Assembly (NCBI RefSeq): GCF_016722925.1
Contig: NZ_JAEQNC010000001.1
Coordinates: forward strand, 1 to 64,000
Direction of reading: 5' to 3'
Length of the DNA: 64,000 nt
Source of the DNA: Phytoamicus setariae
GTDB lineage: Bacteria; Pseudomonadota; Alphaproteobacteria; Rhizobiales; Rhizobiaceae
The notes under the pieces were generated by a model. That model made no database searches. It was not told the origin of the DNA and worked only from the letters and a program-made list of their open reading frames with translations. Shown piece by piece: positions 26,081 through 35,874 of this stretch (its first letter is position 1; every line of letters starts with the position of its first letter). The position numbers and the translations under genes were made by a program.

Positions 26081-26961
26081 CCGGCCTTCCCATTTTCGTA
26101 GAACGAGGCGATGATATCGCAGGCTTCCGAAGCGGTTTCGACGAACTGCACGAGATTGATGTCCTCCGGGGCGATCGTCCCGAACTCGGCAAGCGCCTCG
26201 AAGTTGATGATCGTGCGCCAGAATTTCTCTCCGAAGAGAATGATGGGCACCTTGGCCATTCTTCCCGTTTGCATCAGCGTGATGGATTCGAACATTTCGT
26301 CCAGCGTGCCGAAGCCGCCCGGAAACACGACGATAGCCTTGGCGCGCATCAGGAAATGCATCTTGCGGATGGCGAAATAGTGGAAGTTGAAGCTGAGTTC
26401 CGGGGTGACATAAGGGTTCGGTGCCTGCTCGTGCGGGAGCACGATGTTGAGACCGATCGAGGGCGCGCCGACCTCTGCAGCGCCCCGGTTCCCCGCTTCC
26501 ATGACTCCGGGGCCGCCACCGGTGACAACCACATATTCGTGGTAGTGATGCTTTGCGGACCATTCCGAGCACAGCCGGGCAAATTCGCGCGCTTCGTCGT
26601 AATAGATTGACGCCGACTCGAGATTTTTCTTCTGGGTTTCGTTTCGTGCCGCCCAGGCCGCTTGTCCTGGCGCTGGGATCCGCGCGCCGCCGAACATGAC
26701 GACGGTCGACTTGATGCCGCGGGCGGAGAGGATCGCTTCCGCCTTCAGGAGTTCCAGTTGCAGGCGTACGGGGCGCAAGTCCTCGCTGCAAAGGAAGTCC
26801 GCATCGGTATACGCCAGCCGATAGGAGGGTGAAAGGGTTTGCGGGGTTTCCGGTACTCTTTCGGCGGTCTGTCTGGCGCTTCGGCTGCTTTCGAGCGGCG
26901 CCCAGACGCCGCCTTTGCCTCGCAAACCGTCGGTTTTCCCCTTTGCCATTGCCATTTCCAT
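26062..26961 (-). CDS. LOG-family protein (TIGR00730, nucleotide phosphoribohydrolase-like)
   Basis: The 299-residue protein carries the LOG signatures G-G-G-P-G-V-M-E-A-G-N-R-G-A (residues about 165-180) and P-G-G-F-G-T-L-D-E (about 230). LOG enzymes cleave nucleoside monophosphates between base and ribose phosphate, which in some bacteria releases free cytokinin; many bacterial members act as general nucleotide hydrolases. About 80 residues precede the core and make it longer than the small LOG group, like other proteobacterial long forms. The start is uncertain because ATG codons at 26961 and 26955 lack a clear ribosome site. It is divergent from dapD. Confidence 0.87.
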   Translation of the reverse strand: MEMAMAKGKTDGLRGKGGVWAPLESSRSARQTAERVPETPQTLSPSYRLAYTDADFLCSEDLRPVRLQLELLKAEAILSARGIKSTVVMFGGARIPAPGQAAWAARNETQKKNLESASIYYDEAREFARLCSEWSAKHHYHEYVVVTGGGPGVMEAGNRGAAEVGAPSIGLNIVLPHEQAPNPYVTPELSFNFHYFAIRKMHFLMRAKAIVVFPGGFGTLDEMFESITLMQTGRMAKVPIILFGEKFWRTIINFEALAEFGTIAPEDINLVQFVETASEACDIIASFYENGKAGKTSGP

Positions 26962-27034
26962 TCGCTATAGAGCCGTTGACAGGCCTTCATGTCCATTGGC
27001 GGAAGAATAATCCTTCAAATCTTAAGGAATTCCC

Positions 27035-27892
27035 ATGAACTCCACCCCACTCTCCCAGCTCGAAAAAATCATTGACGCTGCCTTCGAAGCTCGCGACAGC
27101 GTCTCGATCTCGACACGCGGCGAAATTCGCGATGCGGTCGATACAGCGCTCAACCTTCTCGACAACGGCAAGGCTCGTGTGGCCACGCGTGGTGACGATG
27201 GTCAGTGGACGGTGCACCAGTGGCTGAAGAAGGCGGTTCTGTTGTCGTTCCGGCTGCAGCCGATGGAGGTCATCAAGGGTGGGCCCGGCGAGTCGGTCTG
27301 GTGGGACAAGGTCGCCTCCAAGTTTGACGGATGGAGCGCCAACGAGTTCGAAAAGGCGGGTTTCCGCGCCGTGCCAAATGCCGTCGTTCGCCGCTCGGCC
27401 TTTATCGCTCCAGGCGCAGTGCTGATGCCGTCCTTCGTCAATCTCGGTGCTCATGTCGGCGCCAACACCATGGTCGACACCTGGGCGACCGTCGGCTCGT
27501 GCGCCCAGATCGGCGCCAACGTTCACCTTTCGGGTGGCGTCGGTATCGGTGGCGTGCTCGAGCCCATGCAGGCCGGCCCGACGATCATCGAGGACAATTG
27601 CTTCATCGGCGCGCGCTCGGAAGTCGTCGAAGGCTGCATCATCCGCGAAGGTTCCGTGCTGGGCATGGGCGTGTTCATCGGCAAGTCGACAAAGATCGTC
27701 GACCGCGCTACCGGCGAAGTCACTTATGGTGAAGTGCCTCCCTATTCGGTCGTCGTGGCAGGCTCCATGCCGTCCGGCGGCAACATGCCCAACGGCATGC
27801 CCGCGCCGAACCTTTATTGCGCCGTCATCGTCAAGCGGGTCGATGAGAAGACCCGCTCCAAGACGGGCATCAATGAACTGTTGCGCGACTGA
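27035..27892 (+). CDS. dapD: tetrahydrodipicolinate N-succinyltransferase
   Basis: DapD succinylates tetrahydrodipicolinate in the succinylase branch of lysine and meso-diaminopimelate synthesis. The 285-residue protein has the expected length, an N-terminal helical domain and a left-handed beta-helix with hexapeptide phrases such as [14 protein letters not shown] and [17 protein letters not shown]. An AAGGA site precedes the ATG. dapE lies shortly downstream in the same direction, separated by a terminator and a DUF805 gene. Confidence 0.95.
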   Translation: MNSTPLSQLEKIIDAAFEARDSVSISTRGEIRDAVDTALNLLDNGKARVATRGDDGQWTVHQWLKKAVLLSFRLQPMEVIKGGPGESVWWDKVASKFDGWSANEFEKAGFRAVPNAVVRRSAFIAPGAVLMPSFVNLGAHVGANTMVDTWATVGSCAQIGANVHLSGGVGIGGVLEPMQAGPTIIEDNCFIGARSEVVEGCIIREGSVLGMGVFIGKSTKIVDRATGEVTYGEVPPYSVVVAGSMPSGGNMPNGMPAPNLYCAVIVKRVDEKTRSKTGINELLRD

Positions 27893-27919
27893 CCGGTACA
27901 TGCGTTTGAGCTTACCACG

Positions 27920-27947
27920 ATCCCGGCCATTCGGCCGGGATTTTGGT
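27920..27947 (+). terminator. intrinsic terminator after dapD
   Basis: A perfect 9-base-pair stem (27920-27928 with 27933-27941) with a 4-base loop runs into TTTTGGTTT. It starts 28 bases after the dapD stop, so the following genes probably have their own promoter. Confidence 0.8.
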
Positions 27948-28019
27948 TTGTCTGCTCAAGTGTCTGTAGCATTGCAAGGGCATTGGTTGTCGATCGAGAC
28001 TCCGGAAAGAATGGTCGGG

Positions 28020-28397
28020 ATGGTTGAACAGGACGAAAATCCGGGCATGTTCTGGCTGTTTTTCAGTCCGTCGGGGCGTCTGGGCCGTCTGCCCTATGGA
28101 CTTGCTATCCTGTTCTGGATGGTGCTTCCCGGTGTCGCGATCTCGCAGATGATGGCAAATGAGCACAATGATCCCGCCCTTGCTCTCTGGACGCTTGCTC
28201 TCGTGATCGTTAGCCTGATGTCGGTGGTTTCGTTTTTCATGCTCAGCGTCAAGCGTGTGCATGATATGGGCTTTGCCGGCATCTTCGCATTGCTGACCTT
28301 CGTGCCGGTCGTGTCGTTTTTTGCCGTGGTCGCATTTCTTTTCTGGCCGTCGCCAGGACCCAATGAATTCGGCAATTCGACCAACCGTCCGAAATGA
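28020..28397 (+). CDS. DUF805 membrane protein
   Basis: This is a small inner-membrane protein of about 125 residues. The pattern F-S-P-S-G-R-L-G-R-L-P-Y-G opens the DUF805 domain, and V-K-R-V-H-D-M-G lies in the conserved loop; W-P-S-P-G-P-N-E-F-G closes it. Three or four membrane segments are visible. A GGAAAG site fits the ATG at 28020 better than the ATG at 28011. The function of the family is unknown. It sits between dapD and dapE on the same strand. Confidence 0.8.
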   Translation: MVEQDENPGMFWLFFSPSGRLGRLPYGLAILFWMVLPGVAISQMMANEHNDPALALWTLALVIVSLMSVVSFFMLSVKRVHDMGFAGIFALLTFVPVVSFFAVVAFLFWPSPGPNEFGNSTNRPK

Positions 28398-28448
28398 TTT
28401 GCGCTTTTTCCGTGACAGCTTTTTCGCTTTGGATTAAACGCCTTGCGC

Positions 28449-29642
28449 ATGAGCACAACTGATCCTGTCGAGAATCTGCAGCGGCTCATCCGCTGCCCGT
28501 CCGTAACACCTGCCGAGGGTGGCGCATTGAGCGCGCTCGAAGCAATGCTTTTGCCACTCGGCTTCAAGGTCGATCGCGTTGTGTCGACCGAGGACGGCAC
28601 GCCCGACATCGAGAATCTTTACGCCCGATTGGGCAACGATGGGCCGCATCTGATGTTTGCCGGCCACACCGATGTCGTGCCCGTCGGTGATGAAGGCGCC
28701 TGGACCCACCCGCCGTTTGCGGCCGAAATTGTCGACGGCATCATGTATGGCCGTGGTGCGGTCGATATGAAGGGCGGAATCGCCTGCTTTGCCGCTGCCG
28801 TTGCGCGACACATCGAAAACCACGGCGCGCCGAAAGGCTCGGTCTCGTTCCTGATCACAGGCGACGAGGAAGGGCCGGGTATCAATGGCACCATAAAGCT
28901 GCTGCAATGGGCACACGAGAAGGGTGAGCGTTGGGACGCTTGCCTCGTCGGCGAACCCACCAATCCGGACCAACTCGGCGACATGATCAAGATCGGCCGC
29001 CGGGGTTCTGTTTCCGGCAAGGTGGTCGTACATGGAGTGCAGGGCCATGTGGCCTATCCGCATCTCGCCGACAACCCGCTACGGGCGGCAATCGCCATGG
29101 CGGGCGCGCTGATGGATCCACCCTTCGATCATGGCACGGACGAATTCCAACCGTCGAATATGGAAGTGACGACGATCGACACCGGCAATCCGGCGACGAA
29201 TGTCCTGCCCTCCAAGGTCACTTTCGCGTTCAATATCCGCTTCAACGACATATGGACCGCCGAAAGCCTGATGGCGGAGATTACCCGCAGACTGGACAAC
29301 GCTGCGGCGAAATCCGATCTTCGTCCCGGCCGCCAGCCTGCGCGATACGATCTGACCTGGGCAGAGCGCCCCAGCCATGTCTTCCTAACCAGAAACAACC
29401 GGCTGCTGGATTCATTGAACGCTGCCATCGAGAAGAGCACCGGCCGCACGCCGAAGCTGTCGACGACCGGTGGCACGTCGGACGCGCGCTTCATCAAAGA
29501 TTACTGCCCGGTTGTCGAGTTCGGGCTTGTCGGCCAGACCATGCACATGGTCGATGAAAACGTTCCCGTCGCCGATCTGGAGGCGCTGACTAGAATCTAT
29601 CAAGCCTTTATCGCGCGCTGGTTCGCCGATGCCGGGGCTTGA
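28449..29642 (+). CDS. dapE: succinyl-diaminopimelate desuccinylase
   Basis: DapE removes succinate from N-succinyl-LL-diaminopimelate, a later step of the pathway that dapD enters. The 397-residue protein is a dinuclear zinc M20 peptidase-fold enzyme. Metal ligands are visible in [20 protein letters not shown] and T-G-D-E-E-G-P; the C-terminal metal His lies in M-H-M-V-D-E. The start at 28449 gives the family N-terminus; a TTG at 28443 is possible. Its stop overlaps the start of the next gene by 14 bases, implying coupled translation. Confidence 0.95.
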   Translation: MSTTDPVENLQRLIRCPSVTPAEGGALSALEAMLLPLGFKVDRVVSTEDGTPDIENLYARLGNDGPHLMFAGHTDVVPVGDEGAWTHPPFAAEIVDGIMYGRGAVDMKGGIACFAAAVARHIENHGAPKGSVSFLITGDEEGPGINGTIKLLQWAHEKGERWDACLVGEPTNPDQLGDMIKIGRRGSVSGKVVVHGVQGHVAYPHLADNPLRAAIAMAGALMDPPFDHGTDEFQPSNMEVTTIDTGNPATNVLPSKVTFAFNIRFNDIWTAESLMAEITRRLDNAAAKSDLRPGRQPARYDLTWAERPSHVFLTRNNRLLDSLNAAIEKSTGRTPKLSTTGGTSDARFIKDYCPVVEFGLVGQTMHMVDENVPVADLEALTRIYQAFIARWFADAGA

Positions 29643-30228
29643 TGAGCTGTTCCGCTATTTCAGGGGACTCTGGCTGCTGGGCATGGGCAAACCGGAGGGG
29701 TTTGCCTGGCTCGATCTGACCGAGCGCGGGTTCTGGCGCTCCTGGTGGGCCGTTGGCTTTTGCCTTCCTCCCATGCTGCTGAGCTGGGCCGGCTTCAGGC
29801 TCTATTACCTGGCGATGATGCCCGAAGGCACCTCGTTGGGTGCCTTTTTCTTCGCAAAATTGCTGGCGGTGGAAATTGGTAACTGGGTCGTGCCCTACAT
29901 TGCGCTTGCCGTGGTCATGTCGCTGGCGGGACTTAGGGCCGTAATTCCCGTTGTGATGATCGCGCTGAACTGGCTGTCGGTATTGCTGCAATGGGCGATG
30001 GTGCCGGTGTCGCTGGTGCAGGTTTTTTCGCCGCTCAACATCGATGCGCAACTGTCGATCGGGCTGCCTTTGCTGATGATGTCCGGTGCGGCCTATTTCC
30101 TGATCATGCGCCAGTTCATGGGGGGCAAGTCGCTGCCAGCAGCGGCGAGCTTGCTGACGATGATGGTTTCGAGCTTCTGGGCTTCGTCGACGCTGCAATC
30201 CACACTGGGCCTCACCGTCGGCCTATGA
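29629..30228 (+). CDS. conserved integral membrane protein
   Basis: The 199-residue protein begins inside the end of dapE and has five or so hydrophobic segments. A short amphipathic start ([13 protein letters not shown]) is followed by [14 protein letters not shown] do not recognise a named family; similar uncharacterised genes follow dapE in rhizobia (from memory). Tight coupling to dapE suggests coordinated production, perhaps a cell-envelope role, but this is speculative. It ends 6 bases inside the convergent truA gene. Confidence 0.72.
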   Translation: MPGLDELFRYFRGLWLLGMGKPEGFAWLDLTERGFWRSWWAVGFCLPPMLLSWAGFRLYYLAMMPEGTSLGAFFFAKLLAVEIGNWVVPYIALAVVMSLAGLRAVIPVVMIALNWLSVLLQWAMVPVSLVQVFSPLNIDAQLSIGLPLLMMSGAAYFLIMRQFMGGKSLPAAASLLTMMVSSFWASSTLQSTLGLTVGL

Positions 30229-31011
30229 ATCCTCGTCTGTGTCGTAGCGCAGGAGTTTCGTCACGTCGCCGTAATCCACCTGCATGAAAAACAGCCCCCA
30301 GGGCGGCGCCACCGGGCCGCAACGCGTGCGGTCTCTTGCTTCGAGCGCGTCGCGGACATCCGCAAGCGACCACTTTCCTTCGCCGGCCAGCTTCAAGGTC
30401 CCGGCAAACGAGCGGATCTGGTTGTGGAGGAAACTCTGCGCCGATGCGCGAATCTCGATCAACTCGCCGTTGCGGCTCACGTCGAGCCGTTCGATGGTGC
30501 GGTTGGGGTTCTTGGCCTGGCAATGCGTCGACCGGAAGGTGGTGAAATCGTGATGGCCGACGAGTTCCTGCGCGGCGGCATGCATGGCCTCATGGTCGAG
30601 CGGCTTCTTGACATGCCAGGCGCGCTCGGCCTCGATGGCCGTCGGCGCCAGCCGGTTGACGATGCGATAGAGATAGTGCCGCTTGGTGGCGGAGAAGCGT
30701 GCATCGAAGGTGTCAGGCGCGACCTGTACATCCAGGATGGCAACGCGCTCCTCGGCCTGCGCGAGATAGGCGTTGACCGCGTTCATCACGGTTATGGCCT
30801 TCCAGTCCCTGGTCAGGTCGGCATGGCAGACCTGACCGAAGGCGTGAACGCCGGAATCCGTCCGGCCGGCGGCCTTGAGCGAAATCGCCTCGCCGGTCAT
30901 CGCAAGGATCGCTTTTTCGATCGCGCCCTGTACCGAGTGACCGTTGTCTTGCCGCTGCCAGCCGACATAAGGGGCGCCATCATATTCGACGGTCATGCGG
31001 AAACGCGGCAT
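30223..31011 (-). CDS. truA: tRNA pseudouridine(38-40) synthase
   Basis: TruA makes pseudouridine at positions 38-40 of the tRNA anticodon arm. The 262-residue protein starts at 31011, whose ATG overlaps the fmt stop. The catalytic Asp lies in [10 protein letters not shown] near residue 55, with [14 protein letters not shown] upstream and S-F-L-H-N-Q-I-R near the C-terminus. It is the last gene of a minus-strand run def, toxin-antitoxin pair, fmt, truA. Confidence 0.95.
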   Translation of the reverse strand: MPRFRMTVEYDGAPYVGWQRQDNGHSVQGAIEKAILAMTGEAISLKAAGRTDSGVHAFGQVCHADLTRDWKAITVMNAVNAYLAQAEERVAILDVQVAPDTFDARFSATKRHYLYRIVNRLAPTAIEAERAWHVKKPLDHEAMHAAAQELVGHHDFTTFRSTHCQAKNPNRTIERLDVSRNGELIEIRASAQSFLHNQIRSFAGTLKLAGEGKWSLADVRDALEARDRTRCGPVAPPWGLFFMQVDYGDVTKLLRYDTDEDS

Positions 31012-31946
31012 CAGGAAACCCTCATGCCGCGCGCCAGCGCGGTGCCGCGCAGGAAGTCGACTGCGTCCATTGCCTTGCCGCCAGCCTTCTGCAGCCTGAG
31101 CAGCTTCACCGCACCGGTGCCGCACGCGATCGTCAGGTGATCGTCCAGCACGTCTCCGGGCGTGCTGGACCCGGTTGCAGGCTCGGTTCTAAGCACTTTG
31201 ATACGCTCGGTCTTGCCGCCGACGTCGGCCTGGAACCATGCGCCGGGAAAAGGGGAAAGACCGCGGATGTGGTTGTGAACATCGATCCCGTCGCGCGAAA
31301 AATCGATGCGCGTTTCATCCTTGCTGATCTTGGCGGCGTAAAGCACGCCGGCCTCGGCTTGCGGGGTCAGCGGCAGTTCGTCGGCTTCGAGTTTGGCCAT
31401 GGCTTCGACCATCAGGGATGCTCCGGCTACGGATAGCTGGTCGTGTAGTTCCCCGGCGGTCATGTCGAGCGGAATGCCGACACGGCTGGTCAGCGCTACT
31501 GGGCCAGTGTCCAGTCCCTTGTCCATTCTCATGATCATCATGCCGGTCTCGGCATCGCCCGCCATGATCGCTCGTTGTATCGGGGCTGCGCCGCGCCATC
31601 GCGGCAGCAGCGAGGCATGGCCGTTGTAGCAGCCCAACCGTGTGCCCTCGAGGATCGATAGTGGTAACAGAAGCCCGTAGGCGACCACGACGGCGACATC
31701 GGCATTGAAGGCGCGGAAGGTCGCAACATCTTCGTCATTCCTGAAGTTCAACGGCGTCAGAACCGGAATTGACAGCGCCTCGGCGGCCTGATGAACAGGA
31801 GAAGGCGTCAGCTCCAGTCCACGCCGGCCCGCTGGCCGTGGCGGCTGCGAATAGGCCGCCACGATCTGATGGCCTGCTGCATGCAGCGCCCTGAGGACCG
31901 GCACCGAAAAATCCGGCGTTCCCATGAAGATGATACGAAGCGGCAT
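31011..31946 (-). CDS. fmt: methionyl-tRNA formyltransferase
   Basis: Fmt formylates initiator Met-tRNA using 10-formyltetrahydrofolate. From the ATG at 31946 the protein has 311 residues. The N-terminal domain begins [16 protein letters not shown]. The catalytic loop shows [16 protein letters not shown] and [11 protein letters not shown]. The C-terminal tRNA-binding barrel follows from about residue 205. Its start lies 22 bases after the stop of the PIN toxin gene, so its transcript probably runs through the toxin-antitoxin pair. It overlaps truA by ATGA. Confidence 0.96.
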   Translation of the reverse strand: MPLRIIFMGTPDFSVPVLRALHAAGHQIVAAYSQPPRPAGRRGLELTPSPVHQAAEALSIPVLTPLNFRNDEDVATFRAFNADVAVVVAYGLLLPLSILEGTRLGCYNGHASLLPRWRGAAPIQRAIMAGDAETGMMIMRMDKGLDTGPVALTSRVGIPLDMTAGELHDQLSVAGASLMVEAMAKLEADELPLTPQAEAGVLYAAKISKDETRIDFSRDGIDVHNHIRGLSPFPGAWFQADVGGKTERIKVLRTEPATGSSTPGDVLDDHLTIACGTGAVKLLRLQKAGGKAMDAVDFLRGTALARGMRVS

Positions 31947-31968
31947 GCTATTTCCCGAAGATCGACTC

Positions 31969-32391
31969 TCAAGTCCCTTCAAACGGGTTTATGAGCAGAA
32001 GATCAAGCCCCTCGAAGTCTTTGACGTTGCGCGTGGCAAGGGTTGCGCCGTTGGACAGGCAGATAGCGGCGATGATGGCATCCTGGATGGTGAGGGAGCG
32101 GCCGGCATTTTCGCGAAGTGCCCGCATACGGCCTGCCAGCCCGACAGCAGTTTCATCCCATCGCAAGATGCGTCCGCGATAACGCTTCTGGACCAATTCC
32201 GTTACATTGTCGACGTAGCGCGAAGATCCGGTTTTCAACCGGTATTTTTCGCCGCCGTAGACCATCTCCATGACAGTCAGGTCGGTCAAATACAAGTTTA
32301 CGGCCTCTTGTCGCGTGAGCCACGCAACCAGAGCCGCATTTGGCAATGGCTTGCTGGTCTCCGAAATGACGTTCGTATCGAGGACTATCAT
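31969..32391 (-). CDS. FitB/VapC-type PIN-domain toxin inside the def-fmt block
   Basis: This is a 140-residue PIN-domain ribonuclease. The acidic residues are complete: Asp in [10 protein letters not shown] (residue 5), Glu in V-M-E-M-V-Y-G (about 43), Asp in I-Q-D-A-I-I-A-A (about 103) and the A-T-R-N-V-K-D-F C-terminal motif. N-terminal similarity to FitB (V-I-S-E-x-x-K-P-x-P-N) is clear. The gene overlaps its antitoxin by 4 bases (ATGA) and ends 22 bases before fmt. Related VapC toxins of enteric bacteria cut initiator tRNA, the substrate of Fmt; whether this one does is untested. Confidence 0.9.
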   Translation of the reverse strand: MIVLDTNVISETSKPLPNAALVAWLTRQEAVNLYLTDLTVMEMVYGGEKYRLKTGSSRYVDNVTELVQKRYRGRILRWDETAVGLAGRMRALRENAGRSLTIQDAIIAAICLSNGATLATRNVKDFEGLDLLLINPFEGT

Positions 32392-32678
32392 TCGTCAAAG
32401 CTGAATGAGCGGACGTGGTCCTTCTTTCGACCGTTCTCGATATCGTTCATGATTTCGGCGAAATGCTCGCTTTCCTCGTCAGATGGGGCAAACAGTTCCC
32501 GCAGTTCTTCAAAGGCGTTTTTCGCATGAACGCCGGACTTCTCAGCCCGATGTGCGGCAATACCCTGACGGATCATGTCTTTCACCTCGTCCGACATGCT
32601 CCGCCCGGTTTCCCGTGCCACATTGCTAAGGTCCTGCTTGAGGCTTTCGGGAATGTCCCGCACCAAAAGGTTGCTCAT
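32388..32678 (-). CDS. FitA-type antitoxin (ribbon-helix-helix)
   Basis: The 96-residue protein begins L-L-V-R-D-I-P-E-S-L-K-Q-D-L-S-N-V-A, followed by G-R-S-M-S-D-E-V-K-D-M-I-R, the FitA/Arc-like DNA-binding fold. The C-terminal 45 residues are acidic and would wrap the toxin. A GGAAG site precedes the ATG, and a perfect 17-base palindrome lies 14 bases upstream, the expected position for autoregulation. It separates def from fmt. Confidence 0.88.
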   Translation of the reverse strand: MSNLLVRDIPESLKQDLSNVARETGRSMSDEVKDMIRQGIAAHRAEKSGVHAKNAFEELRELFAPSDEESEHFAEIMNDIENGRKKDHVRSFSFDE

Positions 32679-32691
32679 GCGACATCTTCCT

Positions 32692-32708
32692 TGATATCAG
32701 TGATATCA
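32692..32708 (-). promoter_or_regulatory. palindromic operator of the antitoxin-toxin pair
   Basis: The site TGATATCAGTGATATCA is a perfect palindrome of two TGATATCA units around a central base. It lies 14 bases upstream of the antitoxin start, between def and the antitoxin gene. Ribbon-helix-helix antitoxins bind such symmetric sites to repress their own promoter; binding here is inferred. Confidence 0.7.
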
Positions 32709-32742
32709 TAGGCGTGCCAACCACGAAAATCAATGCAGTCGC

Positions 32743-33255
32743 TCAGGCCCGCAGCTTGGCGGCCTTGGTGAATTTCTTGATCACCATCTCGCGCTTCAGG
32801 CGGGAGATGTGGTCGATGAAAAGAACACCGTTCAGGTGGTCGATCTCGTGTTGCAGGCAGGTGGCGAGCAACCCTTCGGCCTCGATCGATTGTTGCTTGC
32901 CGTCGATGTCGACATAGTTGACCGCAATCTTCGCAGGCCGTTCGACTTCGGCGTAATAGTCGGGGATCGACAGGCAGCCTTCCTCATACACCGAGCGCTC
33001 GTCGGACGAGGACAGGATTTCGGGGTTGATGAACACCTGCGGCGCCTTCTCGTCGCCGTCCTTGGACAGATCGATCACCAGCAACCGTTTGGGAATGCCG
33101 ATCTGTATGGCGGCAAGCCCTATGCCGGGCGCGTCATACATGGTCGCAAGCATGTCGTCGGCGAGTGTGCGGATTTCGCCATTCACCTGTTCGACCTTGG
33201 TCGAGACTTGGCGAAGAATGGGATCGGGAAGGATAATAAGCGGCTTGATGGTCAT
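32743..33255 (-). CDS. def: peptide deformylase
   Basis: Def removes the formyl group from nascent proteins. The 170-residue protein shows all three metal-site motifs: [15 protein letters not shown] and Q-H-E-I-D-H-L-N-G. An AAGGAAG site precedes the ATG. It heads the minus-strand block, and 64 bases separate it from the antitoxin gene that follows. Confidence 0.96.
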   Translation of the reverse strand: MTIKPLIILPDPILRQVSTKVEQVNGEIRTLADDMLATMYDAPGIGLAAIQIGIPKRLLVIDLSKDGDEKAPQVFINPEILSSSDERSVYEEGCLSIPDYYAEVERPAKIAVNYVDIDGKQQSIEAEGLLATCLQHEIDHLNGVLFIDHISRLKREMVIKKFTKAAKLRA

Positions 33256-33540
33256 GCCGCTTCCTTATTACAGGCTCGGATGTCTTGCAAGATTGCAGTT
33301 GACACCCTGCGACAGGTGATGGGCGGTCTCCTGACTTTCGGTTGAGTGCCCGGCTTGCTGTGCTGGCGACTGGACTTGTGGCTCAGGCTGGCGACGGTCG
33401 CGGGGCTTGAAATCGAACTGGACCGCGGATGAGTTTTCCGACTGCTGGTCAATGCACCGACTGGAAGAATGTTCACGCTTTGATCTGGTTCTCTTCAAAG
33501 AATCTGTTATGTTCGGCCGACACGGAAACAAGGCAATCCA

Positions 33541-34761
33541 ATGCGCGAGGCGCTTTTCTTTATCGGCACTCTACCCATTACGCCGGCGCACCTGGTCTTG
33601 GCGGCTGGCGGACTTGCGTTGCTGTTCGCGGCGATGCTGCTCCTGATCCTCATGAGCGCCCGCCAGTCAGCAGCCATGGAAAATTTACAGGCACGCGAGC
33701 GCGCCGCCGCTGCCGAGCTCAGGCTGGCCGATATCCTGAAGGCACAGACCGAGATGCAGGGCCGGATCGCCGCTATGGGCAATGTGTTCGGGGCCCGGCA
33801 GGCGGAACTCAATCAGGCGATCAACCAGCGCATCGATGGCATGACGCATCGGATCGGACAGTCCATGACCGAACAGACGCGGACGACCCATGAGAACCTC
33901 AGGCACCTGCATGAGCGGCTGGCGGTGATCGATACAGCTCAGAACAACATTCAAGCCTTGGCCAAGGACGTCGTCGGGCTGCAGGCGATCCTGTCCAACA
34001 AGCAGACACGCGGCGCCTTTGGCCAGTCCCGGATGGAAACGATTGTTGCCGACGCATTGCCGATGGGCGCGTACGAGTTCCAGGCCGTGCTGTCGAACGG
34101 CTACCGGCCGGATTGCCTGGTGAAGATGCCGAACGGCCAACCATCGCTGGTGGTCGATGCAAAATTTCCACTCGAAGCATGGAATGCTATACGCGATGGC
34201 GGGCCGGAAGGGCTCAAAGTCGCCAGCCAGCAGTTCCGCCGGGATATCGAGGTGCATATCCGCGATATCTCGGAGAAGTATCTGATACAGGGCGAGACGC
34301 AGGATACCGCGTTCATGTTCGTGCCCTCCGAATCGATCTTCGCGGAAATTCACGAAAATTTCGAAGCCGTAGTGCAGAAGGCGCATCGGGCCCGGATCGT
34401 CATCGTCTCTCCCTCGCTGCTGATGCTGTCTATCCAGGTGATCCAGTCCGTGCTCAAGGATCAGCGCATGCGCGAGCAGGCGCATTTGATTCAAGGGGAG
34501 GTCATCCGCCTGATGGAGGATCTCGGCCGGCTTGATGATCGGGTTCGCAAGCTGCAGGCGCATTTCATCGCCGCGCAAAAGGATGTGGAGATGATCGTAA
34601 CCTCATCGGACAAGCTCGCCAGGCGCGGCCAGAAAATCGAGGCAATGGAATTCGAAGCAGGCGTGCCGCCGCAGCCGTCCAATGGTGTCTCCGATGCGCC
34701 GCAGCGTTCGGTCGAAAGCCGTACCGGGATGTTGAAGCTGAGGGTGGTTGACGAGGACTGA
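33541..34761 (+). CDS. rmuC: RmuC-family DNA recombination protein
   Basis: The 406-residue protein has one N-terminal membrane segment (L-V-L-A-A-G-G-L-A-L-L-F-A-A-M-L-L-L-I-L), a coiled-coil stretch rich in Ala, Glu and Gln (about 45-150), and the RmuC nuclease-like domain with L-V-V-D-A-K-F-P-L-E-A-W and F-M-F-V-P-S-E-S-I-F-A-E-I. RmuC limits recombination between short inverted repeats in E. coli and resembles a PD-(D/E)XK nuclease. The gene lies divergent from def, 285 bases away, with no gene in between. rbsK follows 50 bases later. Confidence 0.9.
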   Translation: MREALFFIGTLPITPAHLVLAAGGLALLFAAMLLLILMSARQSAAMENLQARERAAAAELRLADILKAQTEMQGRIAAMGNVFGARQAELNQAINQRIDGMTHRIGQSMTEQTRTTHENLRHLHERLAVIDTAQNNIQALAKDVVGLQAILSNKQTRGAFGQSRMETIVADALPMGAYEFQAVLSNGYRPDCLVKMPNGQPSLVVDAKFPLEAWNAIRDGGPEGLKVASQQFRRDIEVHIRDISEKYLIQGETQDTAFMFVPSESIFAEIHENFEAVVQKAHRARIVIVSPSLLMLSIQVIQSVLKDQRMREQAHLIQGEVIRLMEDLGRLDDRVRKLQAHFIAAQKDVEMIVTSSDKLARRGQKIEAMEFEAGVPPQPSNGVSDAPQRSVESRTGMLKLRVVDED

Positions 34762-34811
34762 TCTTCCGGCGAAATAGGTGCCGCACTCATTTCTCGGGAA
34801 AGCGATTTGTC

Positions 34812-35711
34812 ATGATCACCGTGCTCGGCTCCATCAACATGGACCTCATTGCCACTGTTTTCCGGCTTCCGAAGCCGGGCGAAACGCTTGCCGGCGATAA
34901 CTTCGTCACCGCGCCCGGCGGCAAGGGCGCCAACCAGGCGCTTGCCGCACGCCGCGCCGGTGCTGATGTGACGATGGCGGGCGCCTGCGGCGAGGACGAG
35001 TTTGCTGTGCCGGCCCTGACATATCTGCGCTACGACGGCGTGGGCCTCGACCGCGTGCGGAACGCGTCTGCGGCGACGGGCGTTGCGCTCATCTTCGTCG
35101 GTGGGGACGGTGAAAACGTCATTGTCATCATTTCCGGGGCGAACGGGCTGGTTTCCGTCCAGGATGCGGAGGCCGCGGTGGGCGCGATGGCGCGAGGCGA
35201 TACGCTGATGTTGCAGCTCGAAATTCCGCCGGCCACGATCGAAGCGGCTTTGATCTCTGCCCGTGCCAAGGGTATTCGCACCATCCTCAATACGGCGCCG
35301 TTGACGGCGGATGCGCCGCGGCTGGCGGCGCTCGCGGACATCGTCATTGCCAACGAGACCGAGTTCGAGCTGCTGGTGGGCAGGGCCGGACTGGACGCGG
35401 ATGCGCGCGAACTTGCGATGCTGGACTATGGGCGCAAAGCCGGACAGACGGTTATTGTCACGCTCGGGGCTGACGGCGTCGTTGCGGCAAGGGACGGCAA
35501 GCTCGCCCGCGCTCCAAGCCTCAAGGTTGATCCCATCGACACGGTCGGCGCGGGCGACACCTTTTGCGGCTATTTTGCCGCTGGGCTTGATGCAGGGTTG
35601 AAGTTTGAGACCGCTCTACGCAGGGCCGCTGCGGCGGGTTCGCTGGCCTGCACCAAACCCGGCGCCCAGCCTTCTATTCCGTTTGCGGCAGAAGTCGACG
35701 CAAGCCTCTAA
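34812..35711 (+). CDS. rbsK: ribokinase
   Basis: The 299-residue PfkB-family kinase has the ribokinase signatures: G-S-I-N-M-D-L near the N-terminus, G-G-K-G-A-N-Q-A, N-E-T-E-F-E-L-L, and the catalytic D-T-V-G-A-G-D-T-F-C-G-Y. It phosphorylates ribose at C5. A nucleoside hydrolase gene lies 2.5 kb away on the other side of a chemoreceptor gene, and the two enzymes could cooperate in ribonucleoside salvage (ribose released, then phosphorylated). No ribose transporter is nearby. Confidence 0.92.
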   Translation: MITVLGSINMDLIATVFRLPKPGETLAGDNFVTAPGGKGANQALAARRAGADVTMAGACGEDEFAVPALTYLRYDGVGLDRVRNASAATGVALIFVGGDGENVIVIISGANGLVSVQDAEAAVGAMARGDTLMLQLEIPPATIEAALISARAKGIRTILNTAPLTADAPRLAALADIVIANETEFELLVGRAGLDADARELAMLDYGRKAGQTVIVTLGADGVVAARDGKLARAPSLKVDPIDTVGAGDTFCGYFAAGLDAGLKFETALRRAAAAGSLACTKPGAQPSIPFAAEVDASL

Positions 35712-35874
35712 CATGGCAACAAAACCACCACTTTAGGGCTAATAAATCGCAAATTGTTTTTCCTCTAATTTAACGAATACATTTTAGTCAGATGATCAGT
35801 GCCGGTTCTCCGGCGCCGATCGTCTGGGACGTCTCAGGCGCTTGTCCACTCTCTTCTTGCTGTCTGAGGCCTCC

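Noticed and set aside
33256-33540. 87-residue minus-strand frame between def and rmuC
   Set aside because: Its sequence is Ser/Gln/Arg-rich without family resemblance and has no ribosome site. The region more likely holds the two divergent promoters.
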